From contig NZ_RXLQ01000004.1 of NCBI RefSeq assembly GCF_003953935.1, positions 493,149 to 557,148 on the forward strand: 64,000 nt of DNA, read 5' to 3'. Positions 7,178 to 16,993 of this stretch are shown here, piece by piece (the first letter of the stretch is position 1; the number at the start of each line of letters is the position of its first letter). The notes beneath the pieces are model-generated. The model was given only the letters and a program-made list of their open reading frames with translations. It did no database searches and was not told where the DNA came from. The position numbers and the translations under genes were made by a program. The DNA is from Massilia atriviolacea. GTDB taxonomy: Bacteria > Pseudomonadota > Gammaproteobacteria > Burkholderiales > Burkholderiaceae_D.

Positions 7178-10100
7178 TTACGCCGCCACCGGCGCCGTGT
7201 TGGTCGCCTCGGACAAGGCCCATACGTCCAGCATCGCCTGTTCCAGGTCGGTGGCCGGCGCATAGCCCGACAAGCCCATGCCGTTGGTGACCACTTCCAC
7301 CGCTTCCAGGGTGTCGCCGCCGTTGCCGGAACGGGCCAGCACTTGCTGCAGCAGGCGTTGCTGGGTGCGGCGCAAGGCTTGCATCGCATAGTTGCGCAGC
7401 TGTTCCTGCGATTTGCTGTGCGGCGCCAGCTTGAGGCCACGCTCCAGGGTATCGATGCCGGCCTGGCCGCGCAGCGCCATCCCCACCTGCAGGAATTGCG
7501 CCAGGCTCATGCCCGCAGGACGGTTGACCGACACCGCCGCGAACAGGAAGGTGGCCACCGCTTCGATCGCGTCGACCGCTTTCCAGGCTTGCGTGAACGA
7601 GGCAGGCAGGGAGACGAAAGCGTCGGCGTCGGCCGTTGCCGGCATCAGCTGCTTGAGCATCTCCGGCTGCGAGAACAGGCGCGAGAGTTCTTCCATGCCG
7701 CCCGCGCGCTGGTGCTCGCCCGGTACCGACAGCACGCCTTCGACGATCGCCTTGAACAGCACGCGGGTGCGCGCATCGACCTTGATCGACACGGCGCGCG
7801 GCACCTTGAGTGCATCGGCGTCGAGCGCGGCGAAGATCGGCGCCAGGTGCAGCGCGGACCACGACTGGCCCCAGGCCTTGACCACCTCGGTCTCGTCGAC
7901 CTGGTGGGCGGTGGCGAGGTCGCGGATCATCAGCGGACCGCAGCGGTTGACCGACTCGTTGGCCAGCACGGTCGCCAGGATGGCGTTGGCCAGCGGATGC
8001 GCCAGCGCATTGCGGGTGGCGACCAGTTGCGCCGGGAAGTAAGGCTTGAGCACCGACTCGGCCCAGCTTTCGTCCGTCAGCGGCAGTGCGGACAGCAGGC
8101 GCTTGAAGCGGTTCTTGACGTTGGCGATCACCACCGCCAGTTCCGGTGCGGTCAGGCCCGCGCCCAGCGCCTTGCGGCGCTGCAGTTCGGCGTCGGTGGG
8201 CAGCTGTTCCAGTTCGCGCGAGAGCGCGCCTTCCGCCTCCAGGCTGGCGATCAGCGCGGCGTAGCCGTCGACCACTGCCGGATCGGCCTGGGCCTGCACT
8301 TCGCGCACCAGCAGGTGGGTTTGCAGGGTATTGTCGCGCAGGACCAGGTCTTCGATGTCGAGGGTCATCTCGTTGAGGATGCGGTTGCGGTCCGCTTCAG
8401 GCAGTTCGCCGGCATTGACTTCGGTGTCGAGCCAGATCTTGACGTTCACTTCATGGTCCGAGCAATCCACGCCGGCCGAGTTGTCGATCGCATCGGTGAA
8501 GATGCGGCCGCCGGCCAGGGCGAATTCGATGCGGCCGTTCTGGGTCGCGCCCAGGTTGCCGCCTTCGGAGACGACCTTGCAGCGCAGCTGGTTGCCGTCG
8601 ACGCGGATATTGTCGTTGGCGCGGTCCTTGACCTGCGCGTGGGTTTCGGTCGAGGCCTTGATGTAGGTACCGATACCGCCGTTGTAGAACAGGTCCACCG
8701 GCGCCATCAGGATGCGGTGCATCAGTTCTTCAGGCGGCAGCACGGTCTCGGCGATGTCGAGCGCGGCGCGCACTTGCGGCGACAGCTCGATCGAACGGGC
8801 GCTGCGCGGGAACACGCCGCCGCCAGCCGAGATCAGGTCCTTGTTGTAGTCGTCCCACGACGAGCGTGGCAGCGCGAACATGCGTGCGCGCTCGGCGTAC
8901 GAGGTGACGACGTCCGGGGTCGGGTCGAGGAAAATGTGGCGGTGGTCGAACGCGGCCAGCACTTTGAGCTGGCGCGACAGCAGCACGCCGTTGCCGAACA
9001 CGTCGCCCGACATGTCGCCCACGCCGACCATGGTGATCGGGGTGGTGTTCATGTCGTGGTCCATCTCGTAGAAGTGGCGCTTGACCGCTTCGAACGCGCC
9101 CTTGGCGGTGATGCCCATTTTCTTGTGGTCGTAACCGTTCGAGCCGCCCGAGGCAAAGGCGTCGCCCAGCCAGAAGCCGCGCTTGACGGCGATGCTGTTG
9201 GCGATGTCCGAGAACGTCGCGGTGCCCTTGTCGGCGGCCACCACCAGGTACGGATCGTCCTGGTCGTAGCGCACGGTGTCGCTTGGGGGCACGATGGCGC
9301 CGCGCACGCGGTTGTCGGTCACTTCCAGCAGGCTGGAAATGAACAGGCGGTAGACTGCTTCGCCTTCGGCGGCGATGGTTTCGCGCACGGCGTCCTTCGG
9401 CATCTGCTTGCAGACGAAACCGCCCTTGGAACCGGCCGGCACGATGACCGCGTTCTTGACCATCTGCGCCTTGACCAGGCCCAGCACTTCGGTGCGGTAG
9501 TCTTCCATGCGGTCCGACCAGCGCAAGCCGCCACGGGCCACAGGGCCGCCGCGCAGGTGCACGCCTTCGAAGCGGCGCGAGAACACGTAGATCTCGCGGT
9601 ACGGACGCGGTTCCGGTACCAGCGCCAGGCTGCTGGTGTCGAACTTGAAGATGATCTTGTCGCCTTGCTGCCCGTTCTGGAAGTAGTTGGTGCGCACGGT
9701 GGCCAGGATCAGGTCGACCAGGGCGGCGACGATTTCCTCGGTGTCGGCGTGGTTGACGGTCGCCAGGCGCGTCTTGATGGCGGCGATGCGCTCGGCCGCG
9801 GCCAGGCGCTGCTCTTCCGGCACCGACGGATCGAAACGCTGGACGAAACCTTCGACCAGTTCCTTGACCAGCGCGGGCTGGCGGCGCAGGGTGTCGGCCA
9901 TGTAGCGCACCGAGAATTTGCTGCCGGTCTGGCGCCAGTAGCTGATGTAGGCGCGGATCAGCTGCACTTCGCGCATGCGCAAGCCGCCTTCGATCACCAG
10001 GCCGTTCATGCGGCCGTCTTCGGCTTCGTTGTTGAACAGCGAGGCAAACAGTTCCTGCGCCACGGTCACGACGTTCGGCTTGGCCAGCTTGGCCGCGCTG

Positions 10101-11884
10101 TCGGCGTCGACCGCCAGGCTGGTGACGAAATGGCGGCTGCCGTCGGCGACCGCGATGGCGTAGGTCTGTTCGCGGTCGATGGCGACGCCGGCGTTATGCA
10201 GCGCCGGCAGGATGCGCGACAGCGACGGCACGCCGTCCACCGAGTACAGGCGGATGGTGGCGCTGCCGGCATCGTCCAGCTCCACGCGCACCGACACGCG
10301 GCCGGCGTGGCCGTTGTGCAGGATGGCGTTCAGGTCGCGGAAGGCCACCGCCGGCGCGGTGGCGCTGACGTAGTTGACCGGCAGGGTCGAGCACAGCTTG
10401 CGCAGGGTGCTACGGGTCGGCACGTCGAACACATTGTCGGTCAGGGCGGCGAACTTGTCGTGCCAGCCGTCGAGCACCGACAGGAGCGGCTGCTGGATAT
10501 CGGTTTCGAGGTCGAGCGGATTGCGCGCGGCGTGGGCGATCAGGTACACGCGGGCCAGCGGGCCGTCGGCCACCAGAGTTTGCGAGCGCACCTCGGTCGC
10601 GCCCGAGCTTTCTTTCAGGGCGTGGGCCAGGCTGGCGGCCACGCTGGCGCTGTAACGCTCGCGCGGCATGTAGACCAGCACGTTCAGGTGGCGCGCGTAG
10701 ACGTCGCGCCGCGCAAACACCTTGGCGCGCGGCTGCTTGTACAGCGACACGACCGAGCTGCATACCTGCGACAGCCATTCCGGATCGGCTTCCAGCGCTT
10801 CGGTGCGCGGCAGCGATTCGAGGATTTCGAGGAATTTCTCGGCGCGGAAGCCTTCCTGGCGCACGCCGGCCAGGCTCAGGACCTTGGCCACGCGGCCGCG
10901 CGCGAACGGCAGGCGCGCCAGCGGGGTGGAAGTGGCGGCGCGGGTGAACAGGCCCACAAAACAGTGCTCGCCACGGATATTGCCCTGTGCGTCGGTGTCG
11001 CGCACGCCGATGAAGTCGAGCGGCTGGTCGCGGTGCAGGGTGCCTTCGACGTCGGCCTTGACGATCGACAGCGCGTCAGGGCGCTTGGACAGGGTATCGA
11101 AGTCGCCCGGGATATTCGCCAGGCAGGTGCCGTAGACCGGATGCGCGGTATCCTGCAGCACGCCGATGCGGCTCGGGATGTCGCGTTCGAGTTCGCGCTC
11201 GCCGGCCTTGACGACGTAGTAGGCGTAGCCGAACGGCTCGAAGCCTTCGTTCTTGGCCCATTCCAGGAAAGCGGCCACTTCCTGGCCGTCGGTGCCGTTG
11301 GCGGCGGCGGCCGCAGCGACGGCGGTCAGGCGGTCGCCCATGGCGACCGAGTCGCGCCGCACCACGGCGGCGTCGCGCGCCACCATCTGCAGCTTGGCGA
11401 CCAGCGCGGCCAGTTCGTCGGCGCCCAGGTCTTCGGCCAGCAGGCACAGGACCACGGATTCGAGCGGTGCGCCGGCTTCGCCGACAGCGACCGCATTGCC
11501 GCTGGCGTCGCGGCGTACGGCCAGCACGGCGTTCATCACGCCGTTGACCGCCACGCGCTGCTTGCGCATCGCCATGACGATGGAGTCGACCAGGTAAGGC
11601 ATGTCATCGTTGATGACCAGCAGGGCGGTCGCTTGCGCGCCGCGGCCGTCGGAGTAGCGCAGCTGCGCGATCTGGCAGCCGGCGGCGGTGCGCTGCGCTG
11701 CTTGCGTAAAGCCGTCGCGCAGGACCGGCGCCAGGCTATCCGGCGACGTGCCCGCGAGGTCTTCGTCGTCGAGCGAACCGAGCCAGGCGCCGATCAGCGC
11801 CGTTACCTGGCCGCCGTCGGCAGGCTGGCTCGCATTGATCAGGTCCAGCGTCTGTTTACGCAAATCTTGTGGCATCTGTTTCAT
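7178..11884 (-). CDS. gdhB: Large NAD-specific glutamate dehydrogenase (GDH-180 type)
   Basis: At 1568 residues this is the large bacterial NAD-dependent glutamate dehydrogenase, close to the ~1600 residues of the Pseudomonas enzyme. It converts glutamate to 2-oxoglutarate and ammonia. The long N-terminal half (about 1-700) corresponds to the regulatory ACT-like region. The catalytic core starts near 720, with GGLRWSDRMEDYRTE and the lysine region PAGSKGGF at roughly 785-825, and the nucleotide-binding segment GVGDMSGDVFGNG near 955-970. The C-terminal 400 residues are the helical domain of the family. It lies between astB and astE, so it consumes the glutamate made by the pathway. A hairpin at 11964-11979 lies in the 127-base gap before it. 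Confidence 0.95.
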   Translation of the reverse strand: MKQMPQDLRKQTLDLINASQPADGGQVTALIGAWLGSLDDEDLAGTSPDSLAPVLRDGFTQAAQRTAAGCQIAQLRYSDGRGAQATALLVINDDMPYLVDSIVMAMRKQRVAVNGVMNAVLAVRRDASGNAVAVGEAGAPLESVVLCLLAEDLGADELAALVAKLQMVARDAAVVRRDSVAMGDRLTAVAAAAAANGTDGQEVAAFLEWAKNEGFEPFGYAYYVVKAGERELERDIPSRIGVLQDTAHPVYGTCLANIPGDFDTLSKRPDALSIVKADVEGTLHRDQPLDFIGVRDTDAQGNIRGEHCFVGLFTRAATSTPLARLPFARGRVAKVLSLAGVRQEGFRAEKFLEILESLPRTEALEADPEWLSQVCSSVVSLYKQPRAKVFARRDVYARHLNVLVYMPRERYSASVAASLAHALKESSGATEVRSQTLVADGPLARVYLIAHAARNPLDLETDIQQPLLSVLDGWHDKFAALTDNVFDVPTRSTLRKLCSTLPVNYVSATAPAVAFRDLNAILHNGHAGRVSVRVELDDAGSATIRLYSVDGVPSLSRILPALHNAGVAIDREQTYAIAVADGSRHFVTSLAVDADSAAKLAKPNVVTVAQELFASLFNNEAEDGRMNGLVIEGGLRMREVQLIRAYISYWRQTGSKFSVRYMADTLRRQPALVKELVEGFVQRFDPSVPEEQRLAAAERIAAIKTRLATVNHADTEEIVAALVDLILATVRTNYFQNGQQGDKIIFKFDTSSLALVPEPRPYREIYVFSRRFEGVHLRGGPVARGGLRWSDRMEDYRTEVLGLVKAQMVKNAVIVPAGSKGGFVCKQMPKDAVRETIAAEGEAVYRLFISSLLEVTDNRVRGAIVPPSDTVRYDQDDPYLVVAADKGTATFSDIANSIAVKRGFWLGDAFASGGSNGYDHKKMGITAKGAFEAVKRHFYEMDHDMNTTPITMVGVGDMSGDVFGNGVLLSRQLKVLAAFDHRHIFLDPTPDVVTSYAERARMFALPRSSWDDYNKDLISAGGGVFPRSARSIELSPQVRAALDIAETVLPPEELMHRILMAPVDLFYNGGIGTYIKASTETHAQVKDRANDNIRVDGNQLRCKVVSEGGNLGATQNGRIEFALAGGRIFTDAIDNSAGVDCSDHEVNVKIWLDTEVNAGELPEADRNRILNEMTLDIEDLVLRDNTLQTHLLVREVQAQADPAVVDGYAALIASLEAEGALSRELEQLPTDAELQRRKALGAGLTAPELAVVIANVKNRFKRLLSALPLTDESWAESVLKPYFPAQLVATRNALAHPLANAILATVLANESVNRCGPLMIRDLATAHQVDETEVVKAWGQSWSALHLAPIFAALDADALKVPRAVSIKVDARTRVLFKAIVEGVLSVPGEHQRAGGMEELSRLFSQPEMLKQLMPATADADAFVSLPASFTQAWKAVDAIEAVATFLFAAVSVNRPAGMSLAQFLQVGMALRGQAGIDTLERGLKLAPHSKSQEQLRNYAMQALRRTQQRLLQQVLARSGNGGDTLEAVEVVTNGMGLSGYAPATDLEQAMLDVWALSEATNTAPVAA

Positions 11885-11963
11885 CTTTGCTTCTCCGTTG
11901 CTTTTGGTTGTATTCCATCGTTCCGGCGCCAGCTTGTGACGGCGCTTTCGCGATTTGCAGAAA

Positions 11964-11979
11964 GGCGGGTTTACCCGCC
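11964..11979 (-). promoter_or_regulatory. Intercistronic hairpin between astB and the glutamate dehydrogenase gene
   Basis: A GC-rich hairpin (GGCGGGT / ACCCGCC, 7 bp) lies 27 bases after astB ends and about 80 bases before the dehydrogenase start. On the minus strand it is followed by TTTCTGC, not a real T-run, so it looks more like an RNA-stabilising or partial-attenuation structure than a full terminator. The 127-base gap that holds it is the longest within the operon. Confidence 0.35.
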
Positions 11980-12011
11980 CAAATTGGGTGCACCGTCCGG
12001 CTGGCGGTATT

Positions 12012-13352
12012 CTACGTCAGGTCGTACAGGCCGGGCAGTCCCAGGATGCGGCTCAATTCCTCCAGCGCTGCGCTGCATTCCAGCGCCAGTTGGGGATCGG
12101 CCAGGTCTTTCGGTTCGAGGTGGTCGCGGTAGTATTTACCGACCCAGGCCACCAGGGTGTCGTACAGGGCGTCGGTCATGATCACGCCCTGGTGCATGGC
12201 CGCGACTTCCGCGTCGGTGAGCGCCACGCGCAGGCGCAGGCAGGCAGGCCCGCCGCCGTTGCGCATGCTCTGGCGCAGGTCGAAGTGAATCAGCTCGTCG
12301 ACCGGGCCGCCGCTGGCGACCAGTTCTTCGAGGTAGCGCGCCACGGCGCGGTTTTCCTGGCATTCCTGCGGAATCACCAGCGCCATCGCGCCATCGGGCT
12401 TGGTGAGCAGCTGGCTGTTGAACAGGTAGCTGGCCACGGCGTCGCCCACCGAGACCACGCGGGTATCGACGCGGATCGCGGCCAGCTCGGTTTCCACGCC
12501 GGCCAGCGCATTTCTCAATTGATTGAGCACCGCGCCTTCGTCGTGAAAGGCCTGCTCGTGATAGAACAGCACATTGCCGTTCCCGACCGCGATGACGTCG
12601 TTGTGGAACACGCCCTGGTCGATCACGTCCGGATTTTGCGAGGCGAACACGGTGCGTGCCGCGTCCAGGCCGTGCAGGCGCGCGATGGCTTGCGACGCTT
12701 CCAGGCTCTGGCGCGCCGGGTACTTTTTCGGCGCCGGCGCGGACGGATCGAATTCGACCCGGCCGTAGGTAAACAACTCGACGCCCTTGCCGCCATGGGT
12801 GGCGCAAAAACGCGTGTGGTTGGCCGCGCCCTCGTCGCCGAAGGCCGACGTCGGCGGCAGCGCCTCGTGCACCGCGAAATGGCGCTCGTCGGCGAACAGC
12901 GCGCGCAGGGTGCGGGTCGACTGCAGGTGCTCTTCCGAGCGGTGCAGCTTGTTGTTCAGGTTGGCGGCGGTGAAGTGCGCGCGGCCGTCGAAGGTATCGG
13001 CCGACGGGCTGACCGTGGCCGCGTTGGCGGTCCACATGGGCGAGGCCGAATAGGCGCACGCCAGGATGACGGGCGACTCGCGGTAGGCGCGCGCCAGCAC
13101 CTCGGCGTCGGTCCCGGTAAACCCGATGCGGCGCAGCAGGCGGAAGTTGGGACGCGCCTGCGGCGGCATGACCGCCTGCGCGAAGCCGCGCGCGGCCAGC
13201 TCGCGCATCTTGGCCAGGCCCTGCAGGGCCGCCTCGCGCGGGTTCGACGCGCTCTTCACATTGCTGAACGAGGCGACGTTGCCGAACGAGAGGCCGGCGT
13301 AATTGTGGCTCGGCCCGACCAGGCCGTCGAAGTTGAATTCGCGTGCGCTCAT
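12012..13352 (-). CDS. astB: N-succinylarginine dihydrolase
   Basis: A 446-residue enzyme of the amidinotransferase/dihydrolase fold. It removes two ammonia and CO2 from N2-succinylarginine to give N2-succinylornithine, the second AST step. The N-terminal [15 protein letters not shown] is a family signature. The catalytic triad of the E. coli enzyme (Glu174, His248, Cys365) has clear counterparts at Glu174 (FGDEGAANH), His250 (GVFHND) and Cys371 (GGGPACLRL). The start ATG overlaps the 3' end of astD by four bases, typical of tight coupling. Confidence 0.96.
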   Translation of the reverse strand: MSAREFNFDGLVGPSHNYAGLSFGNVASFSNVKSASNPREAALQGLAKMRELAARGFAQAVMPPQARPNFRLLRRIGFTGTDAEVLARAYRESPVILACAYSASPMWTANAATVSPSADTFDGRAHFTAANLNNKLHRSEEHLQSTRTLRALFADERHFAVHEALPPTSAFGDEGAANHTRFCATHGGKGVELFTYGRVEFDPSAPAPKKYPARQSLEASQAIARLHGLDAARTVFASQNPDVIDQGVFHNDVIAVGNGNVLFYHEQAFHDEGAVLNQLRNALAGVETELAAIRVDTRVVSVGDAVASYLFNSQLLTKPDGAMALVIPQECQENRAVARYLEELVASGGPVDELIHFDLRQSMRNGGGPACLRLRVALTDAEVAAMHQGVIMTDALYDTLVAWVGKYYRDHLEPKDLADPQLALECSAALEELSRILGLPGLYDLT

Positions 13353-14860
13353 GGCAGGTCCTGGAAAGTCAGGCCGGGCGACAGCTTGGCCGGCAGTTCA
13401 AGTTCGCTCGTTTCGATCGACGCGACCGGATAGGCGCAGTAGTCGGCCGCGTAGTAGGCGCTCGGGCGATGATTGCCCGACTTGCCCACGCCGCCGAACG
13501 GCGCGCTGCTGGCCGCGCCCGTGGTCGGGCGGTTCCAGTTGACGATGCCGGCGCGCGCCTGCACCGAGAACTGCTTCCACAGCGCTTCGTCGTTCGACAG
13601 CAGCGCGGCGGCCAGGCCGAATTCGGTGGCGTTGGCGACCTTGACGGCGCTGGCGAAGTCCTTGACGCGGATGATCTGCAGCAGGGGACCGAACCACTCT
13701 TCGTCCGGAATACCGCTGGCGCCGGTGACGTCGACGATGCCGGCCGTGACGAAACCGGCGTTCGGATCGAGCTGCTTCATTTGCAGCAGCACGGTGCCGC
13801 CCCTGGCGGCCATGTCGGCCTGCGCCTGCACCAGGCGCGCGGCGACGGCGCTCGACACCACGGGACCCATGAACGGTTGCGGTTCGGCGTCGGAGGCGCC
13901 CACGGCAAGCCGGGATGCCACCTCGACCAGGCGCTTGACGAAGGCCTCGCCGGCCGGGCTGTCCTGCACCACCAGGCGGCGCGCGCAGGTGCAGCGCTGG
14001 CCGGCCGAGATGAAGGCGGACATGACGGCGTGGTGCACGGCGGCGTCGACATCCTTGACGTCCCACACCACCAGCGGATTGTTGCCGCCCATTTCCAGCG
14101 CCAGCATCTTGCCCGGCTGGCCGCCGAACTGCTTGTGCAGTGCGACGCCGGTCTGGCAGGAGCCGGTAAACAGCACGCCGTCCAGGCCCGCATCCTGGCC
14201 CAGGGCGACACCGGTATTGCGCCCGCCGTTGACCAGGTTGATCACGCCGTCCGGCAAGCCCGCCTGCTGCCACAGCCGCACGGTCTTGATGGCGGTGCGC
14301 GGCGCGTATTCGCTCGGCTTGAACACCACCGTGTTACCGGCGATCAGGGCCGGGACGATATGCCCGTTGGGCAGGTGGCCGGGGAAGTTGTACGGTCCGA
14401 ACACGCCGAACACGCCGTGCGGGCGATGGCGCAGCACGGCATTGCCGTCGGCGACCCTGGCGGCGACTTCACCGGTGCGCGCGCCGTAGGCCTGCACCGA
14501 GATATCGACCTTGTTAGCCATGGTGGTCACCTCGGTGCGGGCTTCCCACAGCGGTTTGCCGACTTCCTCGGAAATGGTGCGCGCCAGCTCCTCGGCATTG
14601 GCCTTGAGCAGGTCGCGGAAACGCACGCAGACGGCGATGCGCTCGTCGAGCGGGGTCGAGGCCCAGGCGTCGAAAGCGGCGCGCGCGGCCTGCACGGCCT
14701 GCGCCACGTCGGCGGCGGTCGATTCGCGGCTGGTCCAGGTTTGCTTGCCGGTGGACGGATCGGTGGTGACCAGTTCGGCGCCGCTGCCGGCGCGCCATTC
14801 GCCGCCGATGAAGTTACTGGCAGCGTTGCTTAATACATTGCTCGATTCAGACATGGACAT
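13349..14860 (-). CDS. astD: N-succinylglutamate 5-semialdehyde dehydrogenase
   Basis: A 503-residue aldehyde dehydrogenase that oxidises succinylglutamate semialdehyde to succinylglutamate with NAD, the fourth AST step. Catalytic Cys290 lies in SAGQRCTC and the general base Glu256 in ALEMGGN; FTGS (231-234) is the NAD-binding motif and [11 protein letters not shown] marks the AstD subgroup. Two ATGs six bases apart (14860 and 14854) both follow AAGGAAAA; spacing slightly favours the second. The start overlaps the end of aruG by 14 bases. Neighbours on both sides are AST genes, which fixes the substrate. Confidence 0.95.
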   Translation of the reverse strand: MSMSESSNVLSNAASNFIGGEWRAGSGAELVTTDPSTGKQTWTSRESTAADVAQAVQAARAAFDAWASTPLDERIAVCVRFRDLLKANAEELARTISEEVGKPLWEARTEVTTMANKVDISVQAYGARTGEVAARVADGNAVLRHRPHGVFGVFGPYNFPGHLPNGHIVPALIAGNTVVFKPSEYAPRTAIKTVRLWQQAGLPDGVINLVNGGRNTGVALGQDAGLDGVLFTGSCQTGVALHKQFGGQPGKMLALEMGGNNPLVVWDVKDVDAAVHHAVMSAFISAGQRCTCARRLVVQDSPAGEAFVKRLVEVASRLAVGASDAEPQPFMGPVVSSAVAARLVQAQADMAARGGTVLLQMKQLDPNAGFVTAGIVDVTGASGIPDEEWFGPLLQIIRVKDFASAVKVANATEFGLAAALLSNDEALWKQFSVQARAGIVNWNRPTTGAASSAPFGGVGKSGNHRPSAYYAADYCAYPVASIETSELELPAKLSPGLTFQDLP

Positions 14861-15881
14861 TTTTCCTTACATTGAGTGACAGCGTGCGAACCGTGTCGCC
14901 GCCTTGGCAATGCAGCAGCGCCTGTTCGTCCGGGGTCAGGGCCAGCTTGCCCGAGACCGGATTGGCGTGTGCGACGATCATGCGAAAATCACTGAGCACG
15001 GTGTTCGACACCAGCAGCGGCTCGGTCTCAAGCGGGGTGGCCGCTTCGTCGACAATGGCCACCGCGCTGTCGCGCATGGCGCGCAGTTCCGACACGCGCG
15101 CCTGCAGCACCGGACCGGCATCGAAAATATCGACATAGCCTTCGAAGTGCATGCCTTCCTGCTCCAGCAGGCGGCGCGCCGGCGCGGTCGACAGGTGCAC
15201 CTTGCCGATGACTTCCTGCGCATCTTCCGGCAGGTAGGCCACGTACAGCGGCTGGCGCGGCATCAGTTCGGCGATGAAGGACTTCTTGCCCATCGCGGTC
15301 AGGTGGTCGACGTGGTTGAAATCCATCTTGAAGAAGTGGCGCCCCAGGCCTTCGTAGAAGGGCGAGCTGCCATCCTCGGCCTGGTAGCCGCGCATCTCGG
15401 CGATCAGCTTGGCCGTGAACAGCTGCGGGAACTGGGCGATGAACAGGAAGCGGCTTTTCGAGAGCCACTTGCCGTTGTTCCCGCTGCGGTAATCCGGATG
15501 CAGGAACAGCGAGCACAGTTCGGTGGCGCCGGTCAGGTCGTTCGACAGGTACAGGGTGTCCATGCGGGTGAACACCTCGAGCTCGCGGCTCGAATGCACC
15601 AGGGTGCCGATGCGGTAGTTATAGAACGGCTCGTCCAGGCCCACCGCGCCCTTGATCGCGCACACGCCGGCCAGGCGGCCGCTGGTGGTGTCTTCCATGA
15701 CGAACATGTAGTCGCGCTGCTCGGGCGGGATGGTCTCGGCGAACGAGGCCACCGCCACCGAGATGCGGTCGCCCAGCATCTTGCGGTCCGGTTTCAGGGT
15801 CGTCATGCCGCTCCCGACCTGGTGCGCCAGTTCGATCAGGGCATCCAGATCGGACGCGTGAATTGCGCGTACAACTAGCAT
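14847..15881 (-). CDS. aruG: Arginine N-succinyltransferase, beta-type subunit
   Basis: A 344-residue protein of the AstA/AruFG family, which transfers succinyl from succinyl-CoA to the alpha-amino group of arginine, the first AST step. The start is set at ATG 15881 because the conserved N-terminus MLVVRAIHASDLDALIELA begins there and AAAGAGAACCCT precedes it; the open frame upstream overlaps the neighbouring gene. Like Pseudomonas AruG it is paired with a second homologous subunit gene, aruF, ending 11 bases upstream. The two share the same fold and about the same length, implying an old gene duplication. Assignment of beta rather than alpha rests on gene order. Confidence 0.9.
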   Translation of the reverse strand: MLVVRAIHASDLDALIELAHQVGSGMTTLKPDRKMLGDRISVAVASFAETIPPEQRDYMFVMEDTTSGRLAGVCAIKGAVGLDEPFYNYRIGTLVHSSRELEVFTRMDTLYLSNDLTGATELCSLFLHPDYRSGNNGKWLSKSRFLFIAQFPQLFTAKLIAEMRGYQAEDGSSPFYEGLGRHFFKMDFNHVDHLTAMGKKSFIAELMPRQPLYVAYLPEDAQEVIGKVHLSTAPARRLLEQEGMHFEGYVDIFDAGPVLQARVSELRAMRDSAVAIVDEAATPLETEPLLVSNTVLSDFRMIVAHANPVSGKLALTPDEQALLHCQGGDTVRTLSLNVRKNVHV

Positions 15882-15892
15882 AGGGTTCTCTT

Positions 15893-16924
15893 TCAGATTC
15901 TGACGCAAATGACGTTATCGCCCGGGGCCACCATCAGCGCATCCTGCGCGTCCTGCGGCAGGAACACGCTGTCGCCGCCCTCGGCGGAGGGGCACGAGAC
16001 GGTGATGGCGCGGAAGTTGCGCTCATTGCTGGCGGCGACCGCGTAGGTCACCGGCAGCTCGGACGACATGCCCGCATCGAGCGGCGCCACGCGGCGCAGC
16101 ATCGAACCGGCAAAGGTGCGCAGCGCGTTCTTGTGGGCTTGCAGGATCGGGCCGCCGTCGAAGATGTCGATGTAGTCGTCGGCCTCGAAGCCTTCTTCGG
16201 TGAGCAGGCTGAAGGCGAGTTCGCCGTCGCCGTGGATCTGGCCCATGGCCGCCTGGGCGTCGCCCGGCAGCAGCGGCACGTAGACCGGATAGTGCGGCAT
16301 CAGCTCGACGATCAGGGTGCGGTTGCGGGCGCCGCCGATGACCCGTTCGGCCTCCAGGAAATCCATCTTGAAGAACTTGCGGCCCAGCGCTTCCCAGAAC
16401 GGCGACTGGCCGTTCTTGTCGGTCACGCCGGCCAGCGGCACGAAGAAGCGGTCGCCGAAGCGGTGCGGCGCGAGCACCGCGAACAGCAGGCGCGCGCGCG
16501 ACAGCAGGGCCGCTTCCAGGCCGGCGCTGCCGCGATTGCTCACGTAAAAACCGGACAGCTGGGAATACGCGGTCAGCTCCGAGCAGAGCGTCAGCGCATG
16601 CACGCTGTGGCTGATATTGAGGTCGCGCGAGACCTGCTGGATCACGTCGTTACGGAATGAAAAATAGGTGCCGTTGGAACCGGCCGACGCGAAGATGGCG
16701 GCGGTGCCGACGATGGCGCGGGTGGCCTGCTGTTCGAGCACGAAGAGATAGGACTCCTCGCTGGGGATGTCGACATGGGCGGCGAACGAGGCGATCGAAC
16801 GCTCGACCGAGGCGGCGATTTTTTCTCGCGTCCTGGGCAAGGTATGCACGCCCGGCATCGTCACTGCTGCCAACGTTTCGAGGGCGTCGATATCCGACAG
16901 TTCAACCGGACGGACAACAAACAT
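15893..16924 (-). CDS. aruF: Arginine N-succinyltransferase, alpha-type subunit
   Basis: A 343-residue paralogue of the next gene and part of the two-subunit arginine (and possibly ornithine) succinyltransferase known from Pseudomonas. It starts at ATG 16924 with the family N-terminus MFVVRPVELSDIDALETLA. Conserved blocks FFKMDFLEAERV, ELMPHYPVYVPLLP and the C-terminal DIFDGGPILQAH match those of the partner (FFKMDFNHVDHL, ELMPRQPLYVAYLP, DIFDAGPVLQAR). It sits between the transaminase gene (69 bases upstream) and aruG (11 bases downstream). Enteric bacteria have a single AstA, so the pair marks this as the Pseudomonas-style pathway. Confidence 0.9.
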   Translation of the reverse strand: MFVVRPVELSDIDALETLAAVTMPGVHTLPRTREKIAASVERSIASFAAHVDIPSEESYLFVLEQQATRAIVGTAAIFASAGSNGTYFSFRNDVIQQVSRDLNISHSVHALTLCSELTAYSQLSGFYVSNRGSAGLEAALLSRARLLFAVLAPHRFGDRFFVPLAGVTDKNGQSPFWEALGRKFFKMDFLEAERVIGGARNRTLIVELMPHYPVYVPLLPGDAQAAMGQIHGDGELAFSLLTEEGFEADDYIDIFDGGPILQAHKNALRTFAGSMLRRVAPLDAGMSSELPVTYAVAASNERNFRAITVSCPSAEGGDSVFLPQDAQDALMVAPGDNVICVRI

Positions 16925-16993
16925 GGGTTTTCCCTTTATAGGCAAAGCGTGCCGTGGCCGGCCGCGGCGTGTGCCGGGCCGGCCGTGTGCTGA

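Noticed and set aside
6140..12181. A 2013-codon plus-strand open frame across the AST and dehydrogenase genes
   Set aside because: It is antisense to well-supported genes, rich in Arg, His, Gly and Gln with no domain, and arises from high GC at third codon positions.
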